Shown piece after piece: positions 61,526 through 64,000 of a DNA stretch of 64,000 bases. The stretch's first letter is position 1. Each line of letters begins with the position of its first letter. The notes beneath the pieces were generated by a model, which saw only the letters and a list, made by a program, of their open reading frames with translations, was not told the origin of the DNA and searched no databases. The DNA is taken from positions 2,125,001 through 2,189,000 of the forward strand of contig OY282378.1 in assembly GCA_958295835.1 (NCBI GenBank), written 5' to 3'. The DNA is from an uncultured Gammaproteobacteria bacterium (GTDB lineage Bacteria; Pseudomonadota; Gammaproteobacteria; HK1). The position numbers were made by a program, and so were the translations under genes.

Positions 61526-62115
61526 CACTCTCGACGCGCCAGGAGTGCCAGTACCTTTCTGCGAAGCGTCTCTTTCCCTTCCTCGCCCCTGACCTCGTCC
61601 ACCAGCACTCCATCGGTGTCGACCAGAAGGATGGCATCGGGATGGGAGATCGTGTAGCCGAGTGCCGACCCGGGCGCCGGTTTCCGCTCGTAGGTGACCC
61701 CGTACCGGGAGGTCACTTCATCGATCGCTTCCATCCCACCGGTGAGACCGATGATTCCGGGGTGAAAGAATCCCGCGTACCGGTGCATTCGCTCGGCCGT
61801 GTCCCGCCCGGGATCCAGGGTGATGAACAGCGCACGCACATGCTGCGCCTGCTCAGCCTCGAGGGACGAGAGACAGGCGCCGATTCTTGCAAGGGACAAC
61901 GGGCAGATATCGGGGCATGAGGTGTAGCCGAAGAACAGCATGACCACCTTTCCCCTGAGATCGCCGAGATCGAGCGGCCCCTGCACCGAGCTGAGGGTCG
62001 GCTCCCCACCGGCAGGCACGGGCTGGCCGTCCGCGCTGGCCGTCGGCATCCCGGCCGACATCGCCACGATCGCCAGTCCCGGGATGAGGCTAGAACGCCA
62101 TTTCTTCGAGAACAT
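61525..62115 (-). CDS. SCO1/SenC family copper chaperone
   Basis: A 196-residue exported protein (signal MFSKKWRSSLIPGLAIVAMS). The Cu site is TSCPDICP plus the His in ISHPDAILLVD. SCO proteins deliver copper to cytochrome oxidase or act as thiol reductases. It overlaps the DUF302 gene by 26 bp. Confidence 0.92.
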   Translation of the reverse strand: MFSKKWRSSLIPGLAIVAMSAGMPTASADGQPVPAGGEPTLSSVQGPLDLGDLRGKVVMLFFGYTSCPDICPLSLARIGACLSSLEAEQAQHVRALFITLDPGRDTAERMHRYAGFFHPGIIGLTGGMEAIDEVTSRYGVTYERKPAPGSALGYTISHPDAILLVDTDGVLVDEVRGEEGKETLRRKVLALLARRE

Positions 62116-62521
62116 CGATCATGTCCCCCTCCAGCGCCAACGCCACCGCGGTCAGCGGCGGGGAATCGAACTGGCGGGCAAACGCGCTCGGCTTGAGGAA
62201 AGAGATGAAAGCGAGGTCCGCGCCCGGTTTCCGGTAGACGATGAAGCGAAGCGGCATGAAGACTCCCGCCAGCAGCTCCTTCGATATCAGCTCGACACAG
62301 CTCCCCAGGTTGCAGAACTCGACGATCTTGTAACGTTCGAACGGAATGGCGTGGGTGATGGCTCTCTCGGCCTGTCCGAAGATGTTGTCGATGTCGTAGA
62401 TCCGGGTTACCCGGTAGTTGTGTACCTCGATCTCCTTGGTGAGGTCGTCGAGCAGCGTGTCGAAGCTCTCGGGCTCGTAGGACCTGGTGGTGATGTCTTC
62501 GCCGACGTTGATGGTTCGCAC
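62090..62521 (-). CDS. DUF302 family protein
   Basis: A 143-residue protein from GTG 62521; a GAGGAG lies directly upstream, close to the start. FDTLLDDLTKEIEVHNYRVT, RYKIVEFCNLGSCVELISKE and MPLRFIVYRKPG are DUF302 blocks. DUF302 genes are common beside sulfur-oxidation genes, with unknown function. It carries a CNLGSC cysteine pair. Confidence 0.85.
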   Translation of the reverse strand: MRTINVGEDITTRSYEPESFDTLLDDLTKEIEVHNYRVTRIYDIDNIFGQAERAITHAIPFERYKIVEFCNLGSCVELISKELLAGVFMPLRFIVYRKPGADLAFISFLKPSAFARQFDSPPLTAVALALEGDMIDVLEEMAF

Positions 62522-62565
62522 CTCCTCAGGGTCCTGAAGCGCTCGGAATCCCGGCAGTCCGGGCG

Positions 62566-63261
62566 CTACCGGGGGGGCTCGAGGGTCTTGATGTAATTCA
62601 CGAGATCCCAGCGTTCGTTCTCGGAAAGCACCAGACCCCAGGGCGGCATGTCCGTGCGTCCATTGGAGATGATCCAGAACAGGTATCCGTCGGCCGCGTC
62701 GCCGGCGCGGCCCCAGACCCAGAGCTTGCGAGGGTCGGCGTTGATGCCGTGGGTCGAAGGCCCGGTGCCGTTTCCGTCCGCTCCGTGGCACTTGGCACAC
62801 TTCCCTCCATAGAGCTCCTTGCCCCGCGCCAGCGAGTCGTCGGTGGCCTCGAGCGGATTGGCGAGCTCGGGCGACTGGCCTGGGGGATCGCCCAGCATCC
62901 CGTCGGCCGCGGTTTCTTCCGCCAGCAATGCAACACCGAGCACGGGCGGACCGGCGTGGACCTTGAACGTTCTCCCGGTCGGGTCCTCGGTCGAATCGAT
63001 GACCGCGGCGATCTCCTCCCGGGTCAGCGCGCCGTCCTCGAACTCGACCCGCACCTCCGGCCAGCCGCTCTCGGTGTCGCGGATCCGATACCCGGCCACC
63101 TTGACGGCCAGCTTCTCCTCCAGGGCGGCGGTCAGGGCCTTGGGGCTCGCCGGGGAGACCAGACCTTCGACCTGAAACACCTCGGTGGCGGCGTACGAGA
63201 CACCGCCGGTCGCAATCCACAGCCCCAGTGCCAACGCACTGGTCGATACTGCCTTGCCCAT
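62566..63261 (-). CDS. exported protein with HMA-like domain and C-terminal cytochrome c
   Basis: A 231-residue protein with signal MGKAVSTSALALGLWIATGG. Residues 27-100 (VFQVEGLVSPASPKALTAAL, VKVAGYRIRD, VRVEFEDGALTREEI) resemble a heavy-metal-associated (HMA) fold but without its CxxC. The C-terminal part is a class I cytochrome c: haem site CAKCHGADGNGTG, axial Met probably in TDMPPWG. It may accept electrons from the SoxB/SoxZ-like proteins encoded upstream. Confidence 0.85.
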   Translation of the reverse strand: MGKAVSTSALALGLWIATGGVSYAATEVFQVEGLVSPASPKALTAALEEKLAVKVAGYRIRDTESGWPEVRVEFEDGALTREEIAAVIDSTEDPTGRTFKVHAGPPVLGVALLAEETAADGMLGDPPGQSPELANPLEATDDSLARGKELYGGKCAKCHGADGNGTGPSTHGINADPRKLWVWGRAGDAADGYLFWIISNGRTDMPPWGLVLSENERWDLVNYIKTLEPPR

Positions 63262-63274
63262 TGCCGTCCTCTCG

Positions 63275-63625
63275 CTATGTCTTGAACTTCACGTCGGCCG
63301 AGGATTCCCACCGCTCGCCCTCGTTGTCGACGAACACGATCCTGACCGGCGCTTCCTTCACCGCCTTCAGCTTGAAGGTGAACAGCGGGTCGTCGGCAAT
63401 GGCCGAGGACATGCGAAACCGGCTCACGAGATCGTCGCCGTAGTAGACCAGCATGTTTCTGATGAAACGGCTGGGGGTGGCGCGGTTGAACTGCTCTCCG
63501 TCCGGATCCGCCATGCCGAGACCGGTGAACGAAGGATGGTCGAAACGCACCTTCACCTTGAAGACGCCATCCTGCTCGACCTTCCTCGGCAACCGCATTC
63601 GCGGTGGCTTGATTTTCTCCGCCAT
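63275..63625 (-). CDS. second SoxZ-like protein
   Basis: A 116-residue protein (MAEKIKPPRMRLPRKVEQDG) with SoxZ-like blocks KVKVRFDHPSFTGLGM, FIRNMLVYYGDDLVSRFRM and IVFVDNEGERWESSADVKFK. It differs much from the soxZ at 57414, so it is not a recent duplicate. GGAG is upstream. It lies between the SoxB-like gene and the cytochrome gene. Confidence 0.82.
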   Translation of the reverse strand: MAEKIKPPRMRLPRKVEQDGVFKVKVRFDHPSFTGLGMADPDGEQFNRATPSRFIRNMLVYYGDDLVSRFRMSSAIADDPLFTFKLKAVKEAPVRIVFVDNEGERWESSADVKFKT

Positions 63626-63652
63626 GTTCTTCTCCTGTTGATGTCCGGGCGA

Positions 63653-64000
63653 TCAGGAATCCGCGCCGCGAGACCCTCTCGCCATGATCCGCCGGTCGGT
63701 CGTCGGCTTCAGGGGTGAGTGGGCGCGGATGTATTCGATGAGCGCCTCGACGAAGACCGGTCCGTTCCCATCGATCCGTTGGGCGCCGAACAGCGGGTTG
63801 TTCTGAAACCGGGTGTGCACCGAGGCCACGGAGTACAGCCGGTCCGGCTTGATGGGCTGTCCGTCGACCGACAGCGACGCCACCCGCCGGCCGTCGGGGT
63901 TGTGCAGGTCGAAGACCAGCTCCATCCCGGAGAACTGGATCATGTCGCCGCCCACCCTGGCGTAGGGGTCCGCGTCGACAACTCCATCGAGGATGTTCTC
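63653..64000 (-). CDS. SoxB-like 5'-nucleotidase C-terminal fragment (5' end outside window)
   Basis: The open frame runs to the window edge. The last 116 residues (DADPYARVGGDMIQFSGMEL, SVASVHTRFQNNPLFG) resemble the C-terminal domain of 5'-nucleotidase/SoxB proteins. SoxB frees sulfate from SoxY; alternatively this is a related metallophosphatase. Position before a SoxZ-like gene favours SoxB. The N-terminal metal site is not in view. Confidence 0.65.
   Translation of the reverse strand, partial: ENILDGVVDADPYARVGGDMIQFSGMELVFDLHNPDGRRVASLSVDGQPIKPDRLYSVASVHTRFQNNPLFGAQRIDGNGPVFVEALIEYIRAHSPLKPTTDRRIMARGSRGADS

Noticed and set aside
62090-63220. 376-residue frame joining the cytochrome region to DUF302
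   Set aside because: Its first half is the wrong frame of the HMA-like/cytochrome gene; only the DUF302 part is real.

Overview
The window is GC-rich chromosomal DNA from a proteobacterium, most likely a sulfur-oxidising gammaproteobacterium. The clues are a soxXYZA cluster with a SoxXA-binding protein, a YheU/UPF0270 gene (mostly gammaproteobacterial), the yebC-ruvC-ruvA order and a PBP1A gene divergent from aroK. No rRNA, tRNA or CRISPR array was seen.

Positions 1-33 kb are an accessory region. It opens with the end of an SNF2-type ATPase and a SWIM zinc-finger/XRE protein. Next come a vapC remnant and the first of two paralogous AAA ATPase/PD-(D/E)XK proteins. A surface S8 peptidase lipoprotein plus a small lipoprotein follow, enclosed by a 127-bp inverted repeat whose left arm carries an intact ISNCY/IS1202-like insertion sequence with a 6-bp target duplication. 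From 28.3 kb back to 11.9 kb almost everything lies on the minus strand and reads as one defence island: type III-like methyltransferase (mod), DUF7662/VapB-like protein, PIN toxin, a 2063-aa TPR-like protein with two PIN-like modules, MNT nucleotidyltransferase, HEPN RNase, type III-like restriction helicase-nuclease (res), a 55-aa ORF and a Schlafen AlbA_2 protein. A plus-strand RelE/XRE pair sits inside a segmental duplication of the HEPN-res junction. Positions 28.3-33 kb are a mosaic of vapBC, IS1182 and antitoxin fragments, a TacAT-like pair and the second AAA paralogue.

From 33 to 55.7 kb the content is mostly core: ruvA, ruvC, yebC, def, a formyltransferase-like gene, a lipoprotein, and a nitrate/sulfonate/taurine-class ABC transporter with two paralogous permeases. 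These are followed by yheU, a ComA-type phosphosulfolactate synthase and a glutathione S-transferase-like gene whose expected redox cysteine is an in-frame TGA (candidate selenocysteine). Then come a divergent D-amino-acid transaminase/alanine racemase pair, an LLM flavin oxidoreductase, a dGTPase-like gene, aroK, mrcA, priA and a 2Fe-2S reductase.

From 55.9 kb to the end is sulfur oxidation. A plus-strand operon holds a small protein, soxX, soxY, soxZ, soxA and soxK-like genes. rpe follows on the minus strand. A minus-strand operon enters from the right edge: SoxB-like C-terminus, second SoxZ-like protein, HMA-like/cytochrome c fusion, DUF302, SCO1/SenC and a thioredoxin-domain DUF255 protein.

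A two-part palindromic repeat (GCGACCGC/GCGGTCGC and CGATTCCG/CGGAATCG) recurs in at least six intergenic sites across accessory and core DNA, like a REP family.
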